From positions 1 to 64,000 of the forward strand of contig NZ_BAGB01000167.1 of NCBI RefSeq assembly GCF_000308615.1: DNA of 64,000 bases. Reading direction: 5' to 3'. The notes beneath the pieces were generated by a model. That model searched no databases and was not told the DNA's origin. It saw only the letters and a list, made by a program, of their open reading frames with translations. The stretch comes from Nocardia jiangxiensis NBRC 101359. GTDB lineage: Bacteria > Actinomycetota > Actinomycetes > Mycobacteriales > Mycobacteriaceae. Of this stretch, positions 1 to 9,700 are shown in pieces. The stretch's first letter is position 1, and every line of letters starts with the position of its first letter. Both the position numbers and the translations under genes were made by a program.

Positions 1-713
1 GAGCTGTCCTGGAACATCGAGTCGATGGTGATCACGTCGCCCACGTGCACGTCGATACGGCGGGCTCGGCGCATGGCCATATCCGTGATCTCTTCCAGCG
101 CATGCCAACTCAGTGGATCGCCGCCGAGGGGGAGTGGCTGCACGGGCTGGACCTGGTGGGTCCACTTGGAGGAGCCGTCGGGCATCAGGGCGCCGGAGCC
201 GGGCTGGAATCCCGTGCAGATGCCGGTCATGTCGCGGACGGGCCGGGCGCTGATCTCCTGCATGAGCAGGTCGCGGTCGATCCAGCGGGAGTAGGCGAAT
301 CCGGCGATGAGGGAGGCGCCGGCGATGTCGTCGAGCAGAAGGTACAGCGGGGTTCCCGCGGCGGCCTCGTCGGCCATCGCCTCGGCCAATGCCGCACGCG
401 AGTTTCCGCCGCCTCGCGAGCCGATCAGTTTCGTCACGTTCGGGCGAGTGGGGTGCGCCTCGATCTGTTCGATCGTGCGGGTGGCGGAGTTGATACCCGC
501 CCGCATGGTGTCTTCGCGCAGCACCACCGGATCGCCACCGTTGCTGGGTGTCAACAGATCTCGTGCGCGTCCGACGAGCCGGAGTTGGGTTCCCGGTCCC
601 GCGGGCCATCGCATATCGATGGTCGAGGTGCGCCGAACGGATCCAGGTCGACGCGGGGGAGTGGGCTCGGCCGGTCCTCTGGCAACGAGGCCAACCGGTA
701 TCTCGACCGTCAA
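1..713 (-). CDS. DUF2889 family protein, 3' end beyond the window
   Basis: The minus-strand frame is open from a TTG at 713 to the window edge, so only the first 237 residues are seen. A strong Shine-Dalgarno (AAGGAGG, 7 nt before the TTG) decides this start; a GTG at 755 in the same frame has no good site. The stretch RRTSTIDMRWPAG at about residue 27, followed by LRLVGRARDL, matches my memory of DUF2889, a family of unknown function often found among CoA-dependent catabolic genes in Nocardia-type actinobacteria. No signal peptide or membrane segment is seen. It is transcribed away from the SDR at 815, with an AT-rich operator-like stretch between them. The family call is fairly sure; the function is unknown. 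Confidence 0.75.
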   Translation of the reverse strand, partial: MTVEIPVGLVARGPAEPTPPRRPGSVRRTSTIDMRWPAGPGTQLRLVGRARDLLTPSNGGDPVVLREDTMRAGINSATRTIEQIEAHPTRPNVTKLIGSRGGGNSRAALAEAMADEAAAGTPLYLLLDDIAGASLIAGFAYSRWIDRDLLMQEISARPVRDMTGICTGFQPGSGALMPDGSSKWTHQVQPVQPLPLGGDPLSWHALEEITDMAMRRARRIDVHVGDVITIDSMFQDS

Positions 714-787
714 GTCGATGCCTCCTTCGAGTCGTTCACACCGCAGTTCGTGCACGGCGTGGCCGGGCCAATGTCCAGCACACGAGG

Positions 788-806
788 TGTACCTAGTAAT
801 ATATCA
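788..806 (-). promoter_or_regulatory. AT-rich operator/promoter element before the DUF2889 gene
   Basis: Read on the minus strand it contains TATATTACTAGGTA, a 14-base block also present in front of tesB (14582 region). It lies about 75 nt upstream of the TTG start of the DUF2889 gene. Shared regulation with tesB is inferred from this identity. Confidence 0.45.
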
Positions 807-814
807 CTTCTGGC

Positions 815-1609
815 CTAGAGGGCGGACGAGGGCATGGCTCGAGGGCCGACTTGTGCTCTGCCGCCGTGGATTTCGATACGCTGGCCGGTGATCTGGGCGG
901 CCCGCTCGGAGACCAGGAACGACACCAGATCCGCAACATCGTCCGGTCGGGTGACCCGGCCGAACGGCATTCCGGCATCGAGGCTCGCGGCATTCTCGGC
1001 TCCGGTCACGGCATGCGCGAGACGGTCGCCCATCTGGGTGGTGACCAATCCGGGGGCCACGATGTTGACCCGGATGCCGTGTGTTCGTTCTTCGAGTTCC
1101 AAGGTCCGGCCGAGTGCCTCGAGCGCGGCCTTGCCCATCATGTACGGCGCGCCGCCCTCCTTCGGATTGGTTGTGGCGACACTGGATATCAGTACGACCG
1201 CGCCCCGTCCGCTCGTTCGCAGCAACGGCGTCAGGCCCGCGCACAGATAGAAGGCACCGAGGGCGTGCACCGACAGGACGCGCACGACTTCGGCCGGATC
1301 GGTATCGGCGACGAAACGGCCCCGGCTGGCGATGCCCGCATTGTGCACCAGGGCATCGGCCCGGCCGAAGTCTGCTGTCACGGATTCGGCGAAAGCGGCC
1401 GTCGCGGCCTGGTCGGCGGCATCCACCCGGTACATGCGACCCTGTCGACCCAGTTGCCGTATCAGTTTCGTCGTTGTTTCGGCCGCCGCCTCGTCGCGGT
1501 TCCAGGTGCCGGCGATGTCGAAGCCGTCGGCGGCAAGACGCACGGCGATCGCGCGACCGATGCCGCGGCCCGCGCCGGACACGACCGCAACGGGATTCTC
1601 GTTTGTCAT
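815..1609 (-). CDS. Short-chain dehydrogenase/reductase (264 aa)
   Basis: Classical SDR expected to oxidise or reduce a hydroxyl/keto group, probably on an acyl-CoA, with NAD(P). Visible motifs: VSGAGRGIGRA (nucleotide-binding TGxxxGxG type) near the N-terminus, HNAG (NNAG equivalent), LISS for the catalytic serine and YMMGK for the catalytic Tyr/Lys. Length is typical. The ATG at 1609 is chosen because the family's first beta strand starts right after it; the longer open frame upstream has no SDR homology. It sits 5 nt downstream of the crotonase stop (1615), so the two are probably co-transcribed. Substrate unknown. Confidence 0.9.
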   Translation of the reverse strand: MTNENPVAVVSGAGRGIGRAIAVRLAADGFDIAGTWNRDEAAAETTTKLIRQLGRQGRMYRVDAADQAATAAFAESVTADFGRADALVHNAGIASRGRFVADTDPAEVVRVLSVHALGAFYLCAGLTPLLRTSGRGAVVLISSVATTNPKEGGAPYMMGKAALEALGRTLELEERTHGIRVNIVAPGLVTTQMGDRLAHAVTGAENAASLDAGMPFGRVTRPDDVADLVSFLVSERAAQITGQRIEIHGGRAQVGPRAMPSSAL

Positions 1610-1614
1610 GGCGC

Positions 1615-2433
1615 TCACCGGTTTCCGTAGACGGGGGTGCGGCGTTCGATGAACGCTGCCATCGCCTCGGGCTGGTCCGTTGTCGCGCTGGTGAGCACCT
1701 GCTGCCGGTTCTCCATCTCGATCGCGGTGTCCAGTGACGGCATCTCCAGCGCGAGCCACATGCCGCGCTTTGTCAAGGCCAGCGACATCGGCGGCGCGGC
1801 GAGTAGTGCGTCGATCGCGGCGTCGGTTCGTTCGAGTAGCTGTTCACCCGGAACGACATCGGCGAGCAGACCGATGCGCAACGCCTCCTGCGCATCGAAA
1901 CGGCGTCCGGTGAGCATGAGCTCGTGAGCCCGGCCCGCTCCCACCAGCCGTGGCAGCATCCACGAGGTGCCGATATCGCAACCGGAGAAGCCCACGCGGA
2001 TGAATGAGACCGCGAATTCCGCACTGTCGGAGGCGATTCGGATGTCGCAGGCGCTCACCAGAGCGAGCCCGCCGCCCGCCGCCGCGCCGTTGACCGCCGC
2101 CACGAACACCTGGGGCAGCCGCCGGATCTTCTGCACCAGTGTGGCGATCCGGGTCTGCACCATCATCGAGGATTGGACCGGGCCCAGTTCTTCCGAACCG
2201 GGAACCTCACCGAATCCGCCGAGGTCCAAGCCCGCGCAGAAACCGCGGCCGGCGCCGGTCAGCACGACCACGCGGCACCGGTTGTCGGCGGCGAGTCGAT
2301 CGAGTTCGCTGTGCAGCGCGTCCACCAGTTCGACCGTCATGGCGTTCAGTCGGGCGGGTCGATTGAGCCGCAGGACGGTGACGCCGTCTCTCGGCTGTTC
2401 GACCTCGATCAGCGGTTCGGGAGATGTGGGCAT
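1615..2433 (-). CDS. Enoyl-CoA hydratase/isomerase family protein (272 aa)
   Basis: Crotonase fold: oxyanion-hole regions GFCAGLDL and AAVNGAAAGGGLAL, the latter followed by CDIRIAS. The first catalytic Glu of classical hydratase (GGGxE) is Ala here and the second position reads VSFIRVGFSGCD, so plain enoyl-CoA hydration is doubtful; the CD in the GFSGCDIG stretch may supply another acid. The start at 2433 has GGTGA 4 nt upstream; an in-frame ATG at 2448 is the alternative and could be used on a near-leaderless transcript. First gene of a two-gene minus unit with the SDR, and divergent from the crotonase at 2522. Confidence 0.88.
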   Translation of the reverse strand: MPTSPEPLIEVEQPRDGVTVLRLNRPARLNAMTVELVDALHSELDRLAADNRCRVVVLTGAGRGFCAGLDLGGFGEVPGSEELGPVQSSMMVQTRIATLVQKIRRLPQVFVAAVNGAAAGGGLALVSACDIRIASDSAEFAVSFIRVGFSGCDIGTSWMLPRLVGAGRAHELMLTGRRFDAQEALRIGLLADVVPGEQLLERTDAAIDALLAAPPMSLALTKRGMWLALEMPSLDTAIEMENRQQVLTSATTDQPEAMAAFIERRTPVYGNR

Positions 2434-2452
2434 GCGCTCACCATACATATCT

Positions 2453-2470
2453 AACCTAGATTAACAGGTT
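2453..2470. promoter_or_regulatory. 18-bp palindromic operator between divergent crotonases
   Basis: AACCTAGATTAACAGGTT has 5-bp inverted arms (AACCT/AGGTT) around 8 nt. The site at 4160 matches it at 15 of 18 positions, and the one arm difference (C/T) is compensated in the opposite arm. Size and form suit a TetR-family dimer; the TetR at 4258 is the nearest candidate (inference). Confidence 0.6.
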
Positions 2471-2521
2471 GTGGGTAGGCTGATTCGTGTCCACCCGGCT
2501 GGAACTCACCGAGGAGTGCAC

Positions 2522-3328
2522 ATGACCGAAGCGACAGCGGAGCCGATCCTGCTCACCGAACAGCGCGGTGGGGTCCGCATTCTCACCCTGCATCGCCCGG
2601 CCGCGCGAAATGCGTTGACCAGCAGTCTGATCGAGGCTTTGCGACGTGAACTGGCCGCCGCGGACAGCGACGATCGGGTGGATGTGATCATCTTGACCGG
2701 TACGGATCCGGCGTTCTGTGCGGGGTTGGACTTACGCGAACTCGGCGCGACCGGCGACAACGCCGCGCGGATCGCTGATGTGGAGGTTCCGGTGGGACAT
2801 CCGTGGCGCCCGCTGTCGAAGCCGATCATCGGCGCGGTCAACGGTGCGGCTGTCACCGGGGGCCTCGAACTGGCCCTCGCCTGCGACTTTCTCATCGCCT
2901 CCGAGCGTGCTCGATTCGCCGACACCCATGCCAGGGTCGGGGTGCTGCCCGGGTGGGGCCTCACCGCCCGGCTGCCCGCTGCGGTGGGGCGTGGCTTCGC
3001 CCGCCGGATGAGCCTGTCGGGAGACTTCGTCGATGCCACGGCCGCGCTGCGCGCGGGCTTGGTGACCGAGGTGGTCTCGCACGACCAGTTGCTGCCGACC
3101 GCGATGGAGGTGGCGGTCTCGGTGGTGGGCAACGATCAGGCCGGCGTCCGGACCCTGCTCGAGTCGTACCAGCGCGCCGAGGAGCATCTCGTCGATCCGG
3201 CCCTGACCGTCGAGGACGCGACATCGCGAGCCTGGATGACGGAGTTCGATCCGTCCAGGGTCGCCGATCGCCGCGCCGCGGTCATCGACCGGGGCCGCGC
3301 GCAGAACCGGGGCACGCCGCGCGGCTGA
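2522..3328 (+). CDS. Enoyl-CoA hydratase/isomerase family protein (268 aa)
   Basis: Crotonase. FCAGLDLREL and AVNGAAVTGGLELALACDF mark the CoA and oxyanion-hole regions. The first catalytic Glu is present (GGLE); the second position carries ADTHARVG, so the second Glu is replaced. Such variants are common among actinobacterial EchA proteins and may hydrate, isomerise or hydrolyse. The ATG at 2522 is preceded by GAGGAG at 6 nt, which rules out the longer upstream frame. It runs divergently from the crotonase at 2433 across an 18-bp palindrome, so the two are probably controlled together. Confidence 0.9.
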   Translation: MTEATAEPILLTEQRGGVRILTLHRPAARNALTSSLIEALRRELAAADSDDRVDVIILTGTDPAFCAGLDLRELGATGDNAARIADVEVPVGHPWRPLSKPIIGAVNGAAVTGGLELALACDFLIASERARFADTHARVGVLPGWGLTARLPAAVGRGFARRMSLSGDFVDATAALRAGLVTEVVSHDQLLPTAMEVAVSVVGNDQAGVRTLLESYQRAEEHLVDPALTVEDATSRAWMTEFDPSRVADRRAAVIDRGRAQNRGTPRG

Positions 3329-3356
3329 GGGTTCCGCCCCCGGACGTGTGCGTCGG

Positions 3357-4106
3357 TCAGGCCTTCTTGGCGCTCAGTCCGGAGCGCTCCACTCGACGGG
3401 CGAAGTCGGCCGAGGTGAGCCGGTGGGACTGCAGCCGTGCACAATCGCGGAGATACACCTCGTCCGGCAGTCCGGTTCGGGCGAGCTGGACGTACCCGGC
3501 CAGGGCCGCTGTTCCCGCGCGCGAGAGCGCCGTCGCGAACTCGATCGCCGTGGCGACGGGATCCTCGACGACCTCCGCGATGCCGTGTGCGGCGGCTTCT
3601 TCGACGGTGAGTTCTCCGTCGGTACCCAGCAATTTCCAGAGCAGACCGGGTGCCAGCCGCTCGAGCAGTGCGGCACCGCCTGTTCCTGGAATCAGCCCCA
3701 TCCGGGCCCAGCCCTGGCCCAGCCGCGCCGACCGGGCCACGAATCGCCGATCGCACCACAGGGCGAGGTCGAGTCCGAGACCGATCGCGGCGCCGTTCAC
3801 CGCGGCGACCGTGGGAATGCGGCATCCGCGCAAGGCCCGGGCGAGCTTCTGAAAGTGCTCGTACACAATGCTTTCCACGTCCGCGGGGGTAGCGCCGTCG
3901 ATCGCCGACAGGATCGAGGGCAGATCACCCCCGGCGCAGAATGCCTGTTCTCCGGTCAGCACCAGCGCGGCGGCGCCGCTGCCGGCCGCGGTGTCGATGG
4001 CGTCCGCGACTTCGTCGGCTTCCTGTGGTCCCAGGGCGTTTCGACGCTCGGGCCAACGCAGGGTGACGATGGCAGCATGCTCGGATACGTCGATCGTGAC
4101 GCTCAT
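3357..4106 (-). CDS. Crotonase-family protein lacking both classical Glu residues (249 aa)
   Basis: Recognisable crotonase (AFCAGGDLP; AAVNGAAIGLGLDLALWCD), but the first catalytic Glu is Asp (GLGLD) and the second region reads GQGWARMGLIPGTGG, with Trp in place of Glu. Activity is therefore probably not simple hydration. It may act as isomerase, hydrolase or C-C hydrolase, all known in this fold. The ATG at 4106 follows GAGGAG by 5 nt. It is tail-to-tail with the crotonase ending at 3328 and preceded by an operator-like site at 4160. The ends of the two genes are only 28 nt apart with no clear hairpin. Confidence 0.87.
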   Translation of the reverse strand: MSVTIDVSEHAAIVTLRWPERRNALGPQEADEVADAIDTAAGSGAAALVLTGEQAFCAGGDLPSILSAIDGATPADVESIVYEHFQKLARALRGCRIPTVAAVNGAAIGLGLDLALWCDRRFVARSARLGQGWARMGLIPGTGGAALLERLAPGLLWKLLGTDGELTVEEAAAHGIAEVVEDPVATAIEFATALSRAGTAALAGYVQLARTGLPDEVYLRDCARLQSHRLTSADFARRVERSGLSAKKA

Positions 4107-4159
4107 TCATTCTCCTCGTACCGCGTGAGTGCCCGTGGTTGTATCCACAACACATAGAT

Positions 4160-4177
4160 AACTTAGATTACCAAGTT
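4160..4177. promoter_or_regulatory. 18-bp palindromic operator upstream of crotonase 4106
   Basis: AACTTAGATTACCAAGTT has inverted arms AACTT/AAGTT around 8 nt and is a sister of the 2453 site. It overlaps ACATAGATAACTTAGAT (4152-4168), a block recurring with small changes at 49153, 48378 and 61212. It lies between the crotonase and the end of the TetR gene. Confidence 0.6.
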
Positions 4178-4257
4178 GTAGGCAGTGGTGGGTGGTTACC
4201 CGTTCGGGGCCCGGTCGACCGTCGCGCACGTCGTCGCTCTGCAGCTCGCAGCCGTGC

Positions 4258-4917
4258 CTAGAGTTTGCCGAATATTGCTCGTCTGGCTTGGGCTCGGGTG
4301 GTGTCGGGTGTGGTGGCGGTGATCGTCGTGAGCAGCAGCTCGACTATCGGGGCCACGTTGTCCTCGATATGCTCGGCCGCAGTGGCGCGTTCGGCCGCGG
4401 TGAGTGCGAGGATGTGCATCAGCACGGTGCCGTAGAGCGCCTCGGTGATGGTCCGGATCGGTGCGTCCGGAGCGAGTTCGCCGCGCTCGATCGCGCGCTG
4501 GAACAGAGCGGTTGCGGCATCGCGGTGCATCGTCACGAGGTACGCGTGCACGTTGTCGAGACCGGTGGGTTCCGCGGCTTCGTCCATCGTGATGCGGAGC
4601 GACGCCCATCCCGCGGGGGACAGGAAGTACCGCATCAGGCCGGCGGCCAGCGCCGTGGCGTCCTTGCGCAGCGAACCGTTGTCGGTGAAGGTGAGCGGTT
4701 TGGAATGTTGCTCGATTGCGTAGCGGATCAGCGCTTCCTTCGATTGCCAGCGTAGATACAGGGTGGACTTGCCGACGCCGGCGCGGCGTGCAACCGCGTC
4801 CATCGTGAAACCGCTCCATCCGGTACGGCCGTATTCCTGCAACGCTGCGGCAACCACTCGCTCCTCCATGTCGGGATCCCTGGGCCGACCGGCCCTCGGC
4901 CGTGACGTCTTCGCCAC
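4258..4917 (-). CDS. TetR/AcrR-family regulator (219 aa)
   Basis: The N-terminal HTH is clear: GRPRDPDMEERVVAAA, then FTMDAVARRAGVGKSTLYLRW. The C-terminal helical ligand domain (about 70-219) is variable, as usual. The GTG at 4917 is chosen because AGGAGG lies 8 nt upstream; the GTG at 4926 overlaps that site. It is a paralogue of the TetR at 48397: both carry VARRAGVGKS-LYLRW, GWA(S/T)LRIT(M/I)D and a similar LFGAVLMH / LYGTVLMH segment. It diverges from the ferredoxin/P450 pair and lies between two operator-like sites, so it probably controls itself, the P450 pair and the neighbouring crotonases. Ligand unknown, perhaps an acyl-CoA. Confidence 0.92.
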   Translation of the reverse strand: MAKTSRPRAGRPRDPDMEERVVAAALQEYGRTGWSGFTMDAVARRAGVGKSTLYLRWQSKEALIRYAIEQHSKPLTFTDNGSLRKDATALAAGLMRYFLSPAGWASLRITMDEAAEPTGLDNVHAYLVTMHRDAATALFQRAIERGELAPDAPIRTITEALYGTVLMHILALTAAERATAAEHIEDNVAPIVELLLTTITATTPDTTRAQARRAIFGKL

Positions 4918-4945
4918 CGATACCACCTCCTGCTCCTGATCCGAT

Positions 4946-4965
4946 GGTTTACCTAGTTAGTTTGG
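4946..4965. promoter_or_regulatory. Operator-like element between tetR and the P450 operon
   Basis: GGTTTACCTAGTTAGTTTGG lies in the divergent tetR-ferredoxin spacer. On the minus strand it reads ACTAGGTAA, the core shared with the sites at 14582 and 28814. Binding by the adjacent TetR is inferred from position. Confidence 0.45.
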
Positions 4966-5047
4966 AGAATCTATTGCGGACGATAATTGTCGGTATTACC
5001 CTGATCACACTGCGCCAGTGGCGTGGATCATCCGCGAAGGAGGAACT

Positions 5048-5239
5048 GTGCGGGTCGACGTCGATCCCCAGCGGTGTCGGGGGCACGCATTGTGCGCCGC
5101 CACCGCGCCCGATCTGTTCGATCTGGACGAACGCGGATACTCGATCGCCGCGAACGAGTTCGTGCCGGACGAGCACGCCGATGCCGCGGTGGCGGCCGCC
5201 GCGAGTTGCCCGGAGCAAGCCGTCGAGATCATCCGCTGA
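5048..5239 (+). CDS. P450-associated ferredoxin, CxxHxxC type (63 aa)
   Basis: Small cytoplasmic ferredoxin expected to pass electrons to the P450 encoded 42 nt downstream. The cluster ligands read C10-x2-H13-x2-C16 with C54-P near the end; three cysteines with His at the fourth position are typical of the [3Fe-4S] ferredoxins paired with actinobacterial CYPs. The GTG at 5048 follows AAGGAGG by 4 nt, so the longer frame starting at 5018 is rejected. No ferredoxin reductase gene is visible in the window, so the reductase must be encoded elsewhere. Confidence 0.92.
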   Translation: MRVDVDPQRCRGHALCAATAPDLFDLDERGYSIAANEFVPDEHADAAVAAAASCPEQAVEIIR

Positions 5240-5281
5240 CACGCTCCGGCGTCGTCTCATCACAGCACGTGGAGATTCCCC

Positions 5282-6499
5282 ATGACCAATGTTTCTTTTG
5301 ATCATCATTCGACCGAATATGCCAGGGATTGGCGGCGGATCAACGCCGACCTGCGCGAGCGCTGCCCGGTCGCGCATACCGATGCGCATGGCGGGTACTG
5401 GGTTGTCAGCCGGTACGCGGACGTCGCGGAGGTCGTGCGCGATGACGAGACCTTCTCCTCGTATCACGAACTGCCCGATGGCTCCCACAACGGGGCCACC
5501 ATCCCGGTGGGTCCGATGCGGCAGGTTCCGATCGAAATGGATCCGCCGGAGTTCTTCGAGTACCGCAAGCTCCTCACCGGTTACTTCTCGCCCGCGGAGG
5601 CCAAGAAGTGGGAGCCCTTCGTCCGGGAGGCCACCACCTACTGCATCGACTCGATTATCGAGTCCGGCCGCAGTGACGTGATTCTCGACATCGCCTCGCC
5701 GGTGCCGGCCATCTTCACCATGGCTCTGCTCGGTCTGCCGCTCGATGGCTGGCGGGTGTTCTCCGATGTGACGCACTCGATCATCCATTCCACACCCGGA
5801 ACGGACGAGAACAACGCGGCCCTGGCCAATCTCCTGACGATTCTCGGTCAGGTCAACGAGGTTATCGCCCAACGCCGTGCGGAGCCCGCCGACGACCTGC
5901 TCTCTCATCTGGTGCACGCACGGATCAACGGCGAACCGCTGTCCGATGAACGGCTGATCGAGATCATCACGCTCGTGATCTTCGGCGGTGTCGACACGAC
6001 CGGAAGTTTGATCGGTAACGCGCTGGAATGGCTGTACCGCAATCCGGAACAGCGTGATCTGTTGCGTACGGACCCCGAGTCGATCCCGAAGGCGGTCGAG
6101 GAATTCCTGCGGTACTTCTCGCCGATCGCCGGTCTGGGGCGTACGGCGACCCGGTCGTGCACCGTCGGCGGTGAGAAGATCGACGCGGGCGAGCGGGTGT
6201 TCGTGTCCTGGTCGTCGGCGAACTTCGATCCCGAGGTGTTCGACGATCCCGACGAGATGATCCTCGATCGCTTCCCCAATAAGCATCAGTCGTTCGGCCT
6301 GGGGATTCATCGTTGCCTCGGATCACATTTCGCGCGGTCGGAAGCCCGGATCGTGCTCGAAGAGGTGCTGCGCCGGATGCCGGATTATGTCGTGACCGCT
6401 GCGGAGCCCTATCCTTCGATCGCCGTGGTGAACGGCTTCATCGGTCTTCAGGTCACCTTTACTCCCGGTTCTCCCGTCGGTTCTGAACTGAAACTGTGA
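5282..6499 (+). CDS. Cytochrome P450 (405 aa)
   Basis: Soluble bacterial class I P450 that should hydroxylate a hydrophobic substrate using electrons from the upstream ferredoxin. The haem-binding loop is FGLGIHRCLG with the thiolate ligand at C345. The I-helix oxygen-activation motif is GGVDTT and the K-helix ExxR is EEFLR. Length is standard. ATG at 5282 has GTGGAG upstream. The segment GPMRQVPIEMDPPEFFEYRKLL is the usual dyad before the C helix. Its place beside crotonases and SDRs suggests the first oxidative step of a catabolic route, but the substrate cannot be read from sequence. Confidence 0.95.
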   Translation: MTNVSFDHHSTEYARDWRRINADLRERCPVAHTDAHGGYWVVSRYADVAEVVRDDETFSSYHELPDGSHNGATIPVGPMRQVPIEMDPPEFFEYRKLLTGYFSPAEAKKWEPFVREATTYCIDSIIESGRSDVILDIASPVPAIFTMALLGLPLDGWRVFSDVTHSIIHSTPGTDENNAALANLLTILGQVNEVIAQRRAEPADDLLSHLVHARINGEPLSDERLIEIITLVIFGGVDTTGSLIGNALEWLYRNPEQRDLLRTDPESIPKAVEEFLRYFSPIAGLGRTATRSCTVGGEKIDAGERVFVSWSSANFDPEVFDDPDEMILDRFPNKHQSFGLGIHRCLGSHFARSEARIVLEEVLRRMPDYVVTAAEPYPSIAVVNGFIGLQVTFTPGSPVGSELKL

Positions 6500-6713
6500 G
6501 GCCGCTCCGACCACCAACTCGGACCGGGAATTTCGCACAGTCGCTGTGTTGGTCGAATATGCGATACCGGCATCGGATCCAATTCGGTCGGCCGTCATCT
6601 GAATGGCGGTCCTCGAAACCGGTTCCGGCACGGTCGTTCTCGCCGCCGACGGCCCAGAAGTCGTCTCGGCAACTTCGGACCACCCGCGGCGTGGATGCTC
6701 TGGCCGATGATCT

Positions 6714-9700
6714 TCAGGTTCGCTGATCTTGCTTGGCCTGGTCCACGATCCAGACCGCGATCTGCGCGCGGGAGGTGAAGCCGAGTTTGACCAGGATATG
6801 TTCGACGTGGCCTTCGGCGGTGCGTTGCGAGATCACCAACTTTGCTGCGATCTGCTTGTTGGTGAGTCCTTGGGCAACAAGGTCTGCGACCTGCAGTTCA
6901 CGCTTGGTCAATGTCAGTTCTGCACTGCGTGGGCCGGCGGTTGGCGGCTCCCCGAGCGCGTAGGCCGCTGCGGCGTTCATCTCCATGACCCGGCCGCGCT
7001 GGAACGCCGCATCGAATCGTCGGTCACCGAGCGCACGACGCACCGCGTGCTCGCATCCGTCGCGAAAGTGGGATAGCTCCGGGAAAGAAGTCGAAACACC
7101 AGAGCTGGACCGCAACAGACTTTCCGCGGCACCCATCAGCACGGCCGCGCGCTCGCCATCGCCATCGGCGACAGTCCAGGCCAGCGCCTCGAGATCCAAC
7201 GCCGCGACGACCGGGCTGCGCATGCGCTGGTTGACTCGCAACGATTCCCGCAGCAACTGTTGTGCGTGGGACCGCTCGCCTTGCTGCCATACGGCAATGC
7301 CCAACCCCCACAGCGCACTCGACCGAAACAGCGATTCGCCGCACGCTTCGGTGATCGAAAGTACTTGCTCGTGATACTCGAGCGCACGCCGTGCATCGCC
7401 CTGCAGCGCGTGTGCCCAACCGAGCAACATCAAGGCAGCAATGTGCAGGTGTCCTCGCCTGTTCGAGCTGAATACCTCGACGGCACGCTCGAAGAAGGAC
7501 ACTGCGCGAGCAGGTTCGTCTCGAAACAGCGCCAGGCTGCCCTCGGCGTAGTCGAGCAGCGCCTCGTTCATGGGACTGCGATCCTGCTCGGCGAGTGTGC
7601 GCCCTTGTTTCAGTAAGGCAGCCGCCGACTGAAAGTCCCGCTGCGCTGCCGCCATGATGGTGTTGGCATAGAGCGCCCGGATACGGTCGGGAACCGAACG
7701 CGCGGTGGGGTGCGCGAGGGCACGATCGAACCAGCGTCGACCCTCTCCGAACAGACCGCGGAAGCTCCAGAGCATCCACAGCGCGGTGGCGATGCGCAGC
7801 CCGGCCTCGGCCGAGGCCGCGCTCCCGTCGGACATGGAGAACTCGAGCGCCTCCCGGAAGTTCGGCTGCTCGCGCTCGAGCCGGGCCAGCCAGTCGCGCT
7901 GGCGGTCACTGATCCACCCGGCCTCGGCATCCAGCGCCAGCCGCTGGTACCAGTCGAGGTGCCGACGACACAGATCCTGGAACTCTCCGGTCTGCTGCAA
8001 CTGTTCCCGCCCGTAGGCGCGCACGGTCTCGAGCATCCGGAAACGCACGGCGTCATCCGGTTCCTCGCGGATCACAATCGACTTGTCTATCAAGGAGGAC
8101 AACGCGTCCAGCATGCTCTCCGGGGCCGGGTCGGCACCGCACACCTGCTCGGCGGCGTCGAGTTCGAAGCCGCCGGCGAATACCGACAAGCGGGCCCACA
8201 GCCGCTGCTCGTCCGGCGTGCACAACTGGTAACTCCAGTCGATACACCACCGTAGCGTCTGTTGTCGCTGCGGCGCGGTGCGGCTCGCGCGGGTGAGCAG
8301 CGCGTACCGGTCGGTCAGCCGTGCCAGGATCTGTTCGGGCGACATGGTACGCATCCGAGCCGCGGCAAGTTCGATCGCCAGCGGCAACCCGTCCAGTCGG
8401 GAACAGATCGCTGCCACAGCGGTCTTGTTGTTCTCGGTGACCTCGAAACCTGGCACAGCCGCCGCGGCGCGATCGGCGAACAACGTCACCGCGTCGTATT
8501 TGGGCAGTCCCCGCAGTGTCGGCTCACCGTCGGGGCTCGGAACGGTCAGCGGCGACACCCGCAGCACCGCTTCCCCGGCGATGCCCAACGGCTCGCGGCT
8601 GGTGGCTAGAATCCGCAGGCCAGGACTAGCCGACAACAATGTCTCGACCAGGTTCGCCAACGCTTCCACGACCTGCTCGCCATTGTCCACAACGAGCAGC
8701 ACGTCCCGGGAACGCAGGAACTCGAGCAACACTTCCAGCATCGGCTGGGCCGAATCATCCCTCAGACCCATACCGGCCGCCACGACATCGACCAGCAGCG
8801 CCGGATCGTGCACGTCGGCGAGTTCGATCACCCACACCCCATCGGCGAAATCGCGTCGAGCATTCGACGCCGCCCGCAACGCCAGCCTCGTCTTGCCGAC
8901 ACCACCGATCCCGGCCAACGTCACCAACCGCGACACCGACAGCAGGTTCTTGATCTCCGACGTCTCGGCGCGGCGGCCGACGAAACTGGTCAACTCGAGC
9001 GGCAGCTGACCGGTGCTCGCGCGATTACCCGCAGCGCGCGGTGGCGTGTGATCCCGCATCGGCGGCGTGTGGTCCCGCGGCCCGGGGGCCGCGACGGCCT
9101 TGCCGTGCACGGCCATCTCGTCAACCCGGTATCCGTGGTGCCGTTGCACCTGCCGGAGAGCCTCTCCTACCTCCACCGCCGACGGCCGCTTCCGCGGCTC
9201 TCGGTTCATCGCCGATTCCACCACGGCCGACAAGTCATCGGGGATGCCGCTCTCGCGCAGATCTGGCACCGACCGGCTGGTGATCCGCAGAAACTGAGCC
9301 ACCACCTGCTCACTGCTGCGGCGTTCGAACGCGGCATGCCCGGTCAGTGCGCAGAGCAGGGTCGCACCTAGACCGTAGACATCCGCGGCCGGTGTCGGGG
9401 CATCGCCACCGAGTACCTCCGGGGCGGTGAACGCCGGAGATGCGGTCAGGATGCCCGTAGCCGTCTCGAATCCGCCGGCGATGCGCGCGATACCGAAGTC
9501 GGTCAGCGCCGGCTCGCCGTAATCGGTGAGCAGAATGTTTCCCGGCTTCACATCCCGATGCACGATCCCGAGCCGGTGTGCGCTCTCGAGCGCACCAGCG
9601 ATCTTCACCCCGACCGACAACACGGTCTCGGCCGGTATCGCACCCTGCCGACGAATCCACGCGTCCAACGAATCCAACGGGTGATACGGCATCACCAGAT

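Noticed and set aside
4949..6310. Long minus-strand open frame opposite the ferredoxin and P450
   Set aside because: It is antisense to two clear genes with catalytic motifs; its composition (His/Arg/Asp-rich without any motif) is typical of shadow frames in high-GC DNA.
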